Below, one piece after another: positions 1 through 6,328 of a stretch of 6,521 bases of DNA. The notes under the pieces are model-generated. The model was not told the origin of the DNA and did no database searches. It saw nothing but the letters and a program-made list of their open reading frames with translations. Made by a program: the position numbers and the translations under genes. Position 1 is the stretch's first letter; every line of letters starts with the position of its first letter. Origin of the DNA: Caldifarciminota bacterium (lineage in GTDB: Bacteria; Hydrothermota; UBA3072; B12-G15); contig JAGGTX010000160.1 of the NCBI GenBank assembly GCA_021163525.1, positions 1 to 6,521 of the forward strand. The letters run 5' to 3'.

Positions 1-308
1 ATGGAAAAGGCTGTTGTTCCTGGCAAAAAATGGAATAAGGGCTTCTTTTCAATGGGGTCAATGTGAACAGCACAGGGATTTCCATACGCAAGGGAGTAGA
101 GTTTGCCATCAATATTCTTCCTTGCCCTGCAAAATCCCGTTTCACCGGGTCCTAAAACACATTCATGTGGGCAGTTTTTGCATTTTACCTTTTTATTCTC
201 CAGTTTTTCATAAAAGTAAGCCTCTTTTATATCCTTTCTCGTGGAAACCCCTGTTCCAGAAAGGATTGTGGCGCTGATTATCAACTTCAAAAAGTCCCTT
301 CTATCCAT
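1..308 (-). CDS. AmmeMemoRadiSam-type radical SAM enzyme with Tat-like leader (N-terminal 102 codons; 3' end off the left edge)
   Basis: Translation from the ATG at 308 opens with MDRRDFLK and a hydrophobic stretch (residues 9-23, LIISATILSGTGVST), which reads as a twin-arginine signal. After it come KEAYFYEKL, a cysteine cluster (C43, C46, C50, C60 in KCKNCPHECVLGPGETGFC) and GKLYSLAYGNPCAVHIDPIEKKPLFHFLPG. That order is typical, from memory, of the radical SAM member of the AmmeMemoRadiSam trio, related to pyruvate formate-lyase activating enzymes and found with AMMECR1 and Memo partners. The family's reaction is not known to me. The SAM-cluster motif CxxxCxxC should lie just beyond position 1, so catalytic competence cannot be judged. 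The start follows the upstream lipoprotein stop by 3 nt and the SD is weak (AAGAAG), so translation is probably coupled. The family call is fairly secure; export is inferred from the leader only. Confidence 0.85.
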   Translation of the reverse strand, partial: MDRRDFLKLIISATILSGTGVSTRKDIKEAYFYEKLENKKVKCKNCPHECVLGPGETGFCRARKNIDGKLYSLAYGNPCAVHIDPIEKKPLFHFLPGTTAFS

Positions 309-311
309 GGC

Positions 312-1667
312 CTATTGCTTCTTAATACTATAAAATGGGATAAATTGGTCAGGGAGCGTCTCAAAGGTTATGTTGTTTGTATAAACCATGGTCTCCACCC
401 TATTATAGAGCGGAATCAGTGGCATTTCTTCAAAGAGCATCCATTGAATCCTATCAGAGTTTTTCTTCAATTCTATGAAACTTTCAGGCTTAACACCCTT
501 GAGGTAATTTCTTATCCTTTTTGAATTTACAAACTCTTCAAAAACATTCAACCACACACTGACTATATCATTCGGGTCAAAAAATATTGTGATTATGAAC
601 ATATCTGCCTGTTTTATCTTCTTCATCCATTCTTCTATATCACTTACAGAGATAAGTTTCACATTTATATTATAATGCTCAAGGACATTTTTTATCATTT
701 CTCCTTCGCTCTTGATGGTGACCCAGTGGACAAGTGTTAATGTGACTGGTTTTTTTAATGGTTTAATACTCACCTTTTTGCAGAGATTCTCAAGTGAATC
801 CTCTATTATAGGTGAGTAAAAATTACTGAGGAGTGGAACAAACTGGTAAATCATTTCTCCTGAGGGTGTAAAACCCGGTTTCCTTGTTGCATAATAGATA
901 ATGTGCCTGATTTTCCTATCAATCCTTCCAGGATTGCTGAATGCAATGTATTTCAGTGCGTATGTTTTTACTCTTCTGGTATTCAAGCCTCTGGTTAACT
1001 TATCCATGTTTATTCTGGTATTTATCCTGAATGCTATTCCATATTTTACATCAGAAAGTGCCTGAAGTCTTTTTTCTGTATCCCTAATTGATATTATGTA
1101 CTGATACTCAAAGGGAACTGCATTTCTGTATCCCCTGAATCGCTTCAGTATAATGGTGTCAGTCTTTGCACTGTAAAGAAAATATGGTCCTGTGCCTTCA
1201 AGGGTTTTGGATACAATGGGAACCGAGGAAGCCATTGGAAGAAATAAAGGGTTGTTCTTATAGAGGATAAATTTCACTGTAAAACTATCAAGGGGTATTA
1301 TGTTTTTAATATAAAAGTTCATCTTTTCATCAGGATTTTTCTCCATATAGTTTTTGAATGAATAAACAACATCCCATGCAGTGAATCTTGTTCCATCGTG
1401 GAATAATGCGTTTTTGACAAGATGAAAGACCCATGTGGTATCATCAATGGTAACCCATGATTCTGCAAGTCCGGGGATATATTCATTCACTCCTCCCCAG
1501 ACAAGTGGTTCATACATGGTGAATCTTGCCTGGTATTCAGGAGGAAGTGGGGTTCCATATGGACTTAACTTTTGCCATGGACTTGCGAAAAATATATACA
1601 GGGCATCATTGTGCCTGGAGCAAGAGGTGAATAAAAGAATGAGTGGGATAATCAGTCTTTTGACCAC
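312..1667 (-). CDS. Family 5 extracellular solute-binding lipoprotein (peptide/nickel-type ABC substrate-binding protein), orphan
   Basis: 451 residues. The N-terminus MVKRLIIPLILLFTSC is a lipoprotein signal with Cys16 as the likely lipidated residue, although Phe at -3 is not ideal. Residues 51-112 carry the family 5 (SBP_bac_5, Opp/Dpp type) signature: YEPLVW, PGLAESW, TTWVFHLVKNALFHDGTRFTAWDVVYSF. Later family-like pieces are ILKRFRGY (173-180), YIAFSNPGRIDRKIRHIIYYA (240-260) and EMPLIPLYNR (414-423). It should bind a small ligand, usually a peptide or a metal complex, outside the inner membrane and pass it to an ABC permease. It is shorter than the usual 500-600 residues, mostly in the middle. 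No permease or ATPase gene is in view. The start is GTG, overlapping the end of trpS by 16 nt, with AAAGGA 8 nt upstream; the next in-frame Met is residue 51, so GTG is preferred. The ligand cannot be read from the sequence. Confidence 0.88.
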   Translation of the reverse strand: MVKRLIIPLILLFTSCSRHNDALYIFFASPWQKLSPYGTPLPPEYQARFTMYEPLVWGGVNEYIPGLAESWVTIDDTTWVFHLVKNALFHDGTRFTAWDVVYSFKNYMEKNPDEKMNFYIKNIIPLDSFTVKFILYKNNPLFLPMASSVPIVSKTLEGTGPYFLYSAKTDTIILKRFRGYRNAVPFEYQYIISIRDTEKRLQALSDVKYGIAFRINTRINMDKLTRGLNTRRVKTYALKYIAFSNPGRIDRKIRHIIYYATRKPGFTPSGEMIYQFVPLLSNFYSPIIEDSLENLCKKVSIKPLKKPVTLTLVHWVTIKSEGEMIKNVLEHYNINVKLISVSDIEEWMKKIKQADMFIITIFFDPNDIVSVWLNVFEEFVNSKRIRNYLKGVKPESFIELKKNSDRIQWMLFEEMPLIPLYNRVETMVYTNNITFETLPDQFIPFYSIKKQ

Positions 1668-2632
1668 ATCCCCATCCTTTCTCTTACTATCTGCATTGTT
1701 TCACGGGCAAATTCCCTTGCCTTTTCAGCCCCCTCTTTGAGTATTGTGTGAATATCCACGGCCTTTAATTCCTCTCTCTTTTTTCTGAATTTATCAAGAA
1801 ACTCGTTCATTATTTTTGAAGTTTCTCTTTTACACTGAACACAACCTATCTCTCCTGCACGGCACCTGTTTTCAAGTTCTTCAGTGCCATCTTCGTCAAT
1901 GGCACTTCTATAGGCAAAGACAACACAACCCTCAGGATGACCGGGGTCATCTTTCTTAATTTTTTCTGGATCTGTGAACGCCTGCATAATCTTTTTCTCA
2001 ACCTCCTCTGGTGATTCAGTTATGTAGATTGCATTGCCATACGACTTTGACATCTTCCTTCCATCAATACCTGGTATTCTTTTTGTCTTTGTGAGTATGG
2101 GCTCAGGTTCAGGGAATGTATCACCATAAAGGTGATTGAACCTCCTTGCAATCTCCCTTGTGAGTTCAAGATGGGGCAACTGGTCCTCACCAATGGGAAC
2201 CTTTTGTGGCCTGTAAATAAGAACATCGGATGCCTGAAGAACAGGATAACCCAATAGGCCATATGAAATTTTACCCTCCATATGAAGGTCTTTCACAACC
2301 TCCTTGATAGTTGGATTTCTTTGAAGCCTTGGTATTGTTACCAGCATGGAGAACAGAAGATGCAATTCTGCGTGTTCCTTTACATCGGACTGGACAAAAA
2401 GAACGGACCTTTCAGGGTCTATCCCAACGGTGAGCCAGTCTAAAACGGTTTCTTTTATCAATTCCCTGAATCTTCTTGATTCAGAATACATGGTTGTTAA
2501 TGCATGCCAATCAGCCACTTCATAGAAGCATCTATATTCGTCCTGAAATCTCACCCAGTTGACAAGCGCACCAAAATAATTCCCGATATGTATTCTCCCG
2601 GTTGGCCTCAACCCGCTCAATACTCGTTCCAT
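1652..2632 (-). CDS. trpS: Tryptophanyl-tRNA synthetase with probable [4Fe-4S] cluster motif
   Basis: 326 residues, normal for a bacterial TrpRS. This class I cytoplasmic enzyme charges tRNA(Trp) with tryptophan using ATP. Visible motifs are PTGRIHIGN (10-18, the HIGH-type motif), YPVLQASDVLIYRPQKVPIGEDQ (129-151, the usual TrpRS active-site stretch) and GRKMSKS (191-197). Four cysteines, C236, C257, C264 and C267, are spaced C-x20-C-x6-C-x2-C. This closely resembles the C-x22-C-x6-C-x2-C cluster site of Thermotoga-type TrpRS, so I infer a 4Fe-4S cluster near the anticodon-binding part. The start ATG lies 1 nt after the stop of a small membrane-protein gene and is preceded by a strong SD. Its 3' end overlaps the following lipoprotein gene. 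I see no T-box or trp leader upstream. Confidence 0.97.
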   Translation of the reverse strand: MERVLSGLRPTGRIHIGNYFGALVNWVRFQDEYRCFYEVADWHALTTMYSESRRFRELIKETVLDWLTVGIDPERSVLFVQSDVKEHAELHLLFSMLVTIPRLQRNPTIKEVVKDLHMEGKISYGLLGYPVLQASDVLIYRPQKVPIGEDQLPHLELTREIARRFNHLYGDTFPEPEPILTKTKRIPGIDGRKMSKSYGNAIYITESPEEVEKKIMQAFTDPEKIKKDDPGHPEGCVVFAYRSAIDEDGTEELENRCRAGEIGCVQCKRETSKIMNEFLDKFRKKREELKAVDIHTILKEGAEKAREFARETMQIVRERMGMWSKD

Positions 2633-2633
2633 G

Positions 2634-2641
2634 TCACCTCC
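2634..2641 (-). promoter_or_regulatory. Shine-Dalgarno of trpS
   Basis: GGAGGTGA on the minus strand is complementary to the 16S rRNA 3' end over eight bases. It ends 1 nt before the trpS ATG, with GGAGG 4 nt away. It overlaps the last codons and the TGA of the upstream small ORF, so ribosomes finishing that ORF are placed at the trpS start. This supports the ATG at 2632. Confidence 0.8.
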
Positions 2642-2753
2642 CTGCTATCCTTTTCAACATTATAAATATATACATGACAAATATGAGCAATCCCACTATC
2701 AGAAGAGGGTGAAAGGTTCTGTATTTTCTTCTTTCAAACCTTCTTTTCAACAT
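2634..2753 (-). CDS. Small single-pass membrane protein of unknown function (39 aa)
   Basis: A 39-codon ORF that fills the space between the receptor gene and trpS. Its product starts MLKRRFERRKYRTFHP, which is strongly basic. Residues 17-33 form one hydrophobic helix (LLIVGLLIFVMYIFIML), and the tail KRIAGR is also basic. It is preceded by TGAGGAG with a 5-nt gap to the ATG, a good SD. It overlaps the last 20 nt of the receptor gene and stops 1 nt before trpS, a spacing that fits a real gene in this compact unit. I do not recognise the family. The basic flanks on both sides leave the topology open. It might be a partner of the upstream membrane receptor, but only gene order suggests this. 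The alternative is a chance ORF through a leader of trpS. Confidence 0.68.
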   Translation of the reverse strand: MLKRRFERRKYRTFHPLLIVGLLIFVMYIFIMLKRIAGR

Positions 2754-4776
2754 CTTTTCTCCTCAGGATGTCAAGACTGAACATCTCCACTATGCCCATA
2801 AATTCAGATAGGGAATGTGAAATTGTTTCAACAAATCCTTCAAATTCGTTCATGGTATTGAGAATATTGTTTATAGAACCAAGGAGTTCACCCACCTTTT
2901 CACCATTCTGTATAGCATCACCAAGTGAAGCTTGGATCTCTTTCCTTATTCTTCCTATCTCTTCTATTCCTCTTCCCATGGACTCCATACTCCCCTGGGT
3001 TATTGAATTAAGTTCCTCAATCTCTGAGGAAAGGAAGGAGAGGAATTCACCAAGGGATAGAGAAAATTGTGATAACTTCTTAAGGGAATTTTCATTCCTT
3101 TTTATGTTCTCAACAAGTTCACCAAGTATTTGCAGGAAGCCCTCTATCTCCTTTTTTGCACCTTTTGACAACTCTTTCACATTTTCAGATAGATTGTTTA
3201 TTTCCTGGGCAATAACACTGAACCCCTTACCCTTTTCTCCAACCCTTTGTGCCTCAATGCTTGCATTCAGGGATAATAGCCCTGTATCATCTGCAAGTTC
3301 ATTTATTGAGACAATAATCTCATTGAAGAACCGGGATTTTTCCCTAAGTGTGGTGGTAATATCCTTAAGATTATCAAAGAAGTCTTTAATCTGGGTTAAA
3401 ATTTCTCTCTGCTGGTCAATGTCCTTTGCCTTCTCAGTAGAACCAGAATGAAGCCCATCAATTTTTCTGGATAATGTGTTAGTTCCTTCTGAAAGTTCGC
3501 CCATAATAGAGTGAAGTTTTTCAATCTCCATTCCAACATTGTTCAATTCTTCAAGTATCCTTTTCATATTCTCTGATATTATTTTTGCTTCTTCTACATT
3601 GCCAGAGGCAATGTTAAAGGCAGTATCAACCTTATGTTTTATCTCCCTGGAGCCTGCATTGAGGTTTTCTAATGAGTCCACAATTGGCGCAAGGTCAAGG
3701 AATATCTTTAAACTGTTTGAGAGTTGCCGTGCAAAAAACTCTGCCATCCTAGCGTCGTATTTTGAGAAGGCCTTTGGAATTCTGTGTTCAAAGTCCAGAA
3801 CTCCAATTGGCTCTCCATGGAAAAAAATAGGTGTGCACAATTCAGACTTCACATTCTCATTCAGGACAATAACATCGGACTCTTTTTCCACATCATCCAC
3901 GATAATTGTTTTCCTTCCAAGTATTGCCCTTGAAGACACACCCTTTCCAAGTGGAGTCACAAAGTCTGAAACAAAACCCCTTGATGTGGAGTAAATCAGT
4001 CTTATATTCTCTCCTTCTATTCCTGCAAAGTTCACATTTGTCCAGTCTATGAATTTCTTAGAATTTTCAAGGACCATGTGGATTGTATCCTTCACAGAGA
4101 GGGATTTCATCTCCTCCTGGATGTCATATAGTATCTTCAGGCGTTTTGCCTCAATGGACATACTCAATATATAGGCAAGGCCTGCAATGATTGGCACAAG
4201 GGAGACTAAATAGACCAAAAATGGAATAAGGCCAAGGCTGTATGACCTGTAAAACTGGTAAAGTATAATTGAAGAAATGGATATATAAATTACTTCATAA
4301 CCAAAGACATATATAAATTCACGCGGGCTGAGGCTTCTCTGAACAAGTTCTGGTGTGTAGAACACAATCATCACGATTGTAAAATAAATCAGATGGGCTA
4401 TGAAGTAGTTTGATAGGGTAACCCCTGTCTGGAGTCTGACCAGATAGTTCATTATCAGTCCAACACTTCCGAAGGCAGATGAGTTGATAATCGCTGTCTC
4501 AATATTTCTAGTTCTTATAATGTCTGATAGGAAAATGGTAATTAAGGAGATAACCGCACCCCAGAATCCTCCACTCAATATGAAAATCATAATAACAAGT
4601 GATGGTGTGGGTGTGAGATAGGTGAATTTTAGTAATGGAAGTGGCTTAAGCCTGAAGAAAACAATTGCTGCAATGGGGAGCAGAACTATTGGGTTTGGTG
4701 GGGTTGATTTCCCCGGATGGGGAAGAAGGAGGGATAAAAAAATTATCGGGTATAGAAAAACAAAGACCTTTCTCAT
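2734..4776 (-). CDS. Membrane-bound GAF-domain, methyl-accepting-chemotaxis-like receptor (divergent signalling tip)
   Basis: 680 residues from the ATG at 4776. Residues 1-207 are hydrophobic with about six or seven membrane segments and no large extracytoplasmic domain. Residues about 220-358 look like a GAF domain, with the typical SELCTPIFFHGEPIGVLDFE (311-330). The rest is long coiled coil, folding back at a recognisable MCP hairpin (492-525: LSLNASIEAQRVGEKGKGF). The expected job is to sense a cytoplasmic or membrane signal and relay it through the coiled coil to CheW/CheA. The core Asn, Glu and Arg of the tip (N504, E508, R511) remain, but the AFQTN-like stretch has become ADDTG. No che genes are in view. 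A GTG at 4782 would add two residues and has no SD. The ATG is preferred because a consensus promoter places the transcript start on it. The 3' end overlaps the small membrane ORF by 20 nt. Confidence 0.88.
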   Translation of the reverse strand: MRKVFVFLYPIIFLSLLLPHPGKSTPPNPIVLLPIAAIVFFRLKPLPLLKFTYLTPTPSLVIMIFILSGGFWGAVISLITIFLSDIIRTRNIETAIINSSAFGSVGLIMNYLVRLQTGVTLSNYFIAHLIYFTIVMIVFYTPELVQRSLSPREFIYVFGYEVIYISISSIILYQFYRSYSLGLIPFLVYLVSLVPIIAGLAYILSMSIEAKRLKILYDIQEEMKSLSVKDTIHMVLENSKKFIDWTNVNFAGIEGENIRLIYSTSRGFVSDFVTPLGKGVSSRAILGRKTIIVDDVEKESDVIVLNENVKSELCTPIFFHGEPIGVLDFEHRIPKAFSKYDARMAEFFARQLSNSLKIFLDLAPIVDSLENLNAGSREIKHKVDTAFNIASGNVEEAKIISENMKRILEELNNVGMEIEKLHSIMGELSEGTNTLSRKIDGLHSGSTEKAKDIDQQREILTQIKDFFDNLKDITTTLREKSRFFNEIIVSINELADDTGLLSLNASIEAQRVGEKGKGFSVIAQEINNLSENVKELSKGAKKEIEGFLQILGELVENIKRNENSLKKLSQFSLSLGEFLSFLSSEIEELNSITQGSMESMGRGIEEIGRIRKEIQASLGDAIQNGEKVGELLGSINNILNTMNEFEGFVETISHSLSEFMGIVEMFSLDILRRKDVEKKV
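2759..2765 (-). promoter_or_regulatory. Shine-Dalgarno of the 39-aa membrane ORF
   Basis: Minus-strand TGAGGAG lies 5 nt upstream of the ATG at 2753, inside the last codons of the receptor gene (Leu-Arg-Arg). It is the main evidence that the short ORF is translated on its own rather than being a chance reading frame. Confidence 0.6.
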
Positions 4777-4782
4777 AATCAC

Positions 4783-4810
4783 ATTATATAATCCATGGTA
4801 TTGAAGTCAA
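4783..4810 (-). promoter_or_regulatory. Promoter for the receptor-trpS unit, predicted leaderless
   Basis: On the minus strand TTGACT (4810-4805) is separated by 16 nt from a perfect TATAAT (4788-4783). Six bases later comes ATG at 4776, so the expected transcription start is the A of that ATG. No SD is visible between the yggS stop and this start, which fits leaderless translation. The -35 box begins 13 nt past the yggS stop and no terminator hairpin is seen between, so some read-through from the upstream unit is possible. Confidence 0.72.
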
Positions 4811-4823
4811 GGAATGATTGGGG

Positions 4824-5486
4824 TTAGAATAGTCTTTTACCGAATATTGCTGTTCCTATACGCACCATATTAGCACCTTCCTCCACTGCAATTAAAAAAG
4901 AGTCTGACATTCCCATTGAGAGTATTTCCATATCCGCATTCTTTATACCCATGTCCCTTATTCTGTCAAACAGTTTCTTTGTTTCCCTGAATAGAGGCCT
5001 GAGTTTTTCTGGGTCATCTACAACAGGACCCATAGTCATGAGCCCCTTTATCTTGATATAACTGAAACCTTCTGATACATCCTTAACAAAGGGAATAACA
5101 TCCTCTGGTAGAACCCCTGCCTTCTGTGGTTCTCTTGCAATATTCACCTCAATGAGCACCTCTATTATTCTATTCACCTTTGAGAACCTCTTTTCAAGTT
5201 CCTCTGCAAGTTTGAGATTATCAAGTGTCTGTATCATATCCACCACACCAACAATCTTCTTCACCTTGTTTCTCTGGAGGTGGCCAATAAAGTGCCATTC
5301 AACCCTCTTACCAATCTTATCATACTTGGCAAGAAGTTCCTGCACATAGTTTTCACCGAATATACCAACACCAGCCCGATGCGCTTCAAGTATTTCCTCT
5401 GGTGTCCTTGATTTGGAGGCTGCAACAAGGGTGACACCTTCAGGAAGCAGTGATTTAATCCTCTCTACATTCTCTTTTATACCCAT
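4824..5486 (-). CDS. yggS: YggS/PLPBP-family pyridoxal phosphate-binding homeostasis protein
   Basis: 220 residues, normal for the family. These cytoplasmic, single-domain, alanine-racemase-fold proteins bind PLP and help keep B6 vitamers and amino/keto acid pools balanced; no enzymatic reaction is established. The PLP lysine is K25 in TLVAASKSRTPEEI. Further family motifs are FGENYVQE (43-50), HFIGHLQRNK (65-74), GLMTMGP (148-154), LSMGMSDSF (189-197) and VRIGTAIFG (208-216), the last two forming the phosphate-binding end. The ATG shares its A with the TGA of the upstream gene (TGATG), and no strong SD is present, so translation is probably coupled. In many bacteria yggS precedes cell-division or membrane genes (yggT, sepF); here it precedes a receptor gene with its own promoter. 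Confidence 0.96.
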   Translation of the reverse strand: MGIKENVERIKSLLPEGVTLVAASKSRTPEEILEAHRAGVGIFGENYVQELLAKYDKIGKRVEWHFIGHLQRNKVKKIVGVVDMIQTLDNLKLAEELEKRFSKVNRIIEVLIEVNIAREPQKAGVLPEDVIPFVKDVSEGFSYIKIKGLMTMGPVVDDPEKLRPLFRETKKLFDRIRDMGIKNADMEILSMGMSDSFLIAVEEGANMVRIGTAIFGKRLF

Positions 5487-6199
5487 CAGAACCTGAACCC
5501 TGTACCAAAGAAAAATAACCCCTCTGGTGAGCGAATGGGACCCGTGTTCACAAGATTATATTTCACAAAGGCATAGATTACCCTATTCTTTCTTGATACA
5601 AATACCCTCGTCCAGGGGATAACCTTTGCATATTTTATGGCTGGTTTATCATTGCTTATGGTGAATTCAAAGTCAAAGCCAAAATTGAAGTGCTTCTTAA
5701 AGGGTATCCCTGCAACAAGATTGAACCTGTGTCTATAAAATGGTCTTGAATTCAACCAGTCAACAATTATACCCTGAGGATAGAATCCATATGTGAACCT
5801 GTAAAATGGCCTTGAAAATTCATGGTAAAGGGTTTTCACATTTGAGACCTGATAAAACTCACCATTGAATACAACCTTTCCTTCATTCAGGTCCCTGTCA
5901 ATAAGATGTCTGCAATAGTGGTCAAAATAGAGATTGAAGTACTGGTGCCAGAAGAATCTCAATCCGAACACAATACTATATGTGGCATACATGGGGTCAA
6001 GGATAACCTTTCCCTGTTGCTCAGCAATCTCAAGAAGGCTGGAGTACTTAACATAGAACTCTGCACCCCATTCAAACAAAACCACAGATGTGGAGAGGAA
6101 GGCATCGGAATTGTAGAGGGTATCTCCACCTGAAAACAATCCATAGTATATCTCCCCCTCAGCATACAGGGGGAAGGTGAAGGCAATGATTATAAACAT
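5486..6199 (-). CDS. Predicted outer-membrane beta-barrel-like protein, function unknown
   Basis: 237 residues. MFIIIAFTFPLYA then EGE looks like a short secretion signal with cleavage near residue 13, but it lacks the usual basic N-terminus. The mature part is rich in Tyr and Phe, with alternating hydrophobic and polar residues and recurrent glycines, and ends in LFFFGTGFRF with a terminal Phe, the usual last-strand mark of outer-membrane barrels. The phrase SRPFYR occurs twice (129-134 and 151-156), which may reflect adjacent strands. I do not recognise the family; FDHYCRHLIDRDL (92-104) is the most distinctive stretch. An in-frame TGA 11 codons upstream limits any extension, and ATG at 6199 is the only standard start there. 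A GGAGG lies 14 nt upstream, too far for a normal SD, whereas a promoter predicts a transcript starting at this ATG. It overlaps yggS by 1 nt. Confidence 0.8.
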   Translation of the reverse strand: MFIIIAFTFPLYAEGEIYYGLFSGGDTLYNSDAFLSTSVVLFEWGAEFYVKYSSLLEIAEQQGKVILDPMYATYSIVFGLRFFWHQYFNLYFDHYCRHLIDRDLNEGKVVFNGEFYQVSNVKTLYHEFSRPFYRFTYGFYPQGIIVDWLNSRPFYRHRFNLVAGIPFKKHFNFGFDFEFTISNDKPAIKYAKVIPWTRVFVSRKNRVIYAFVKYNLVNTGPIRSPEGLFFFGTGFRF

Positions 6200-6205
6200 A
6201 GATTT

Positions 6206-6233
6206 AAGATAAACCTCCAGCGTAAAAAGTCAA
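6206..6233 (-). promoter_or_regulatory. Promoter for the OMP-yggS unit, predicted leaderless
   Basis: Minus-strand TTGACT (6233-6228), 16-nt spacer, TATCTT (6211-6206, four of six consensus bases), then six bases and ATG at 6199. The geometry is identical to the promoter before the receptor gene, including the same -35 hexamer, and would start the transcript on the A of the ATG. The competing reading is that the GGAGG inside the spacer is an SD with an unusually long 14-nt gap and that the promoter lies further upstream. Confidence 0.5.
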
Positions 6234-6253
6234 GATATTTCTGGGGACGGAGG

Positions 6254-6277
6254 ATAAATTTATAAATTTATAAATTG
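6254..6277. repeat. AT-rich tandem repeat, three 8-bp units
   Basis: ATAAATTT twice followed by ATAAATTG, directly repeated without spacers. Adjacent units also form short palindromes (AAATTTATAAATTT). It sits between the divergent transcription units, upstream of the minus-strand promoter. It could aid DNA melting, act as an UP-like element or be incidental low-complexity sequence. Confidence 0.6.
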
Positions 6278-6328
6278 ATAAGGGACATAAATCGGATTCA
6301 ACACAGAAATGGAAAGGAGGAATTAGCA

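Noticed and set aside
14..524. Two plus-strand open frames at the left end
   Set aside because: They lie antisense to the radical SAM start and the C-terminus of the lipoprotein, both of which have clear family motifs.
2659..2664. TATAAT on the minus strand 26 nt before trpS, a possible separate trpS promoter
   Set aside because: No acceptable -35 box at 15-19 nt (TCATAT or CTCATA at best), and the hexamer lies inside the small membrane ORF in AT-rich codons. A weak internal promoter is possible but unsupported.
2768..3451. 227-codon open frame on the plus strand, Ser/Phe-rich
   Set aside because: It is antisense to the coiled-coil signalling part of the receptor. Its composition mirrors Glu/Lys-rich helices read backwards, it has no SD, and no family motif is seen.
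3539..3994. 151-codon plus-strand open frame
   Set aside because: Antisense to the GAF region and the following coiled coil; no SD and no recognisable motifs.
4777..4823. Terminator between yggS and the receptor gene
   Set aside because: No G/C-rich hairpin or T tract could be found in this short gap; only the promoter elements are evident.
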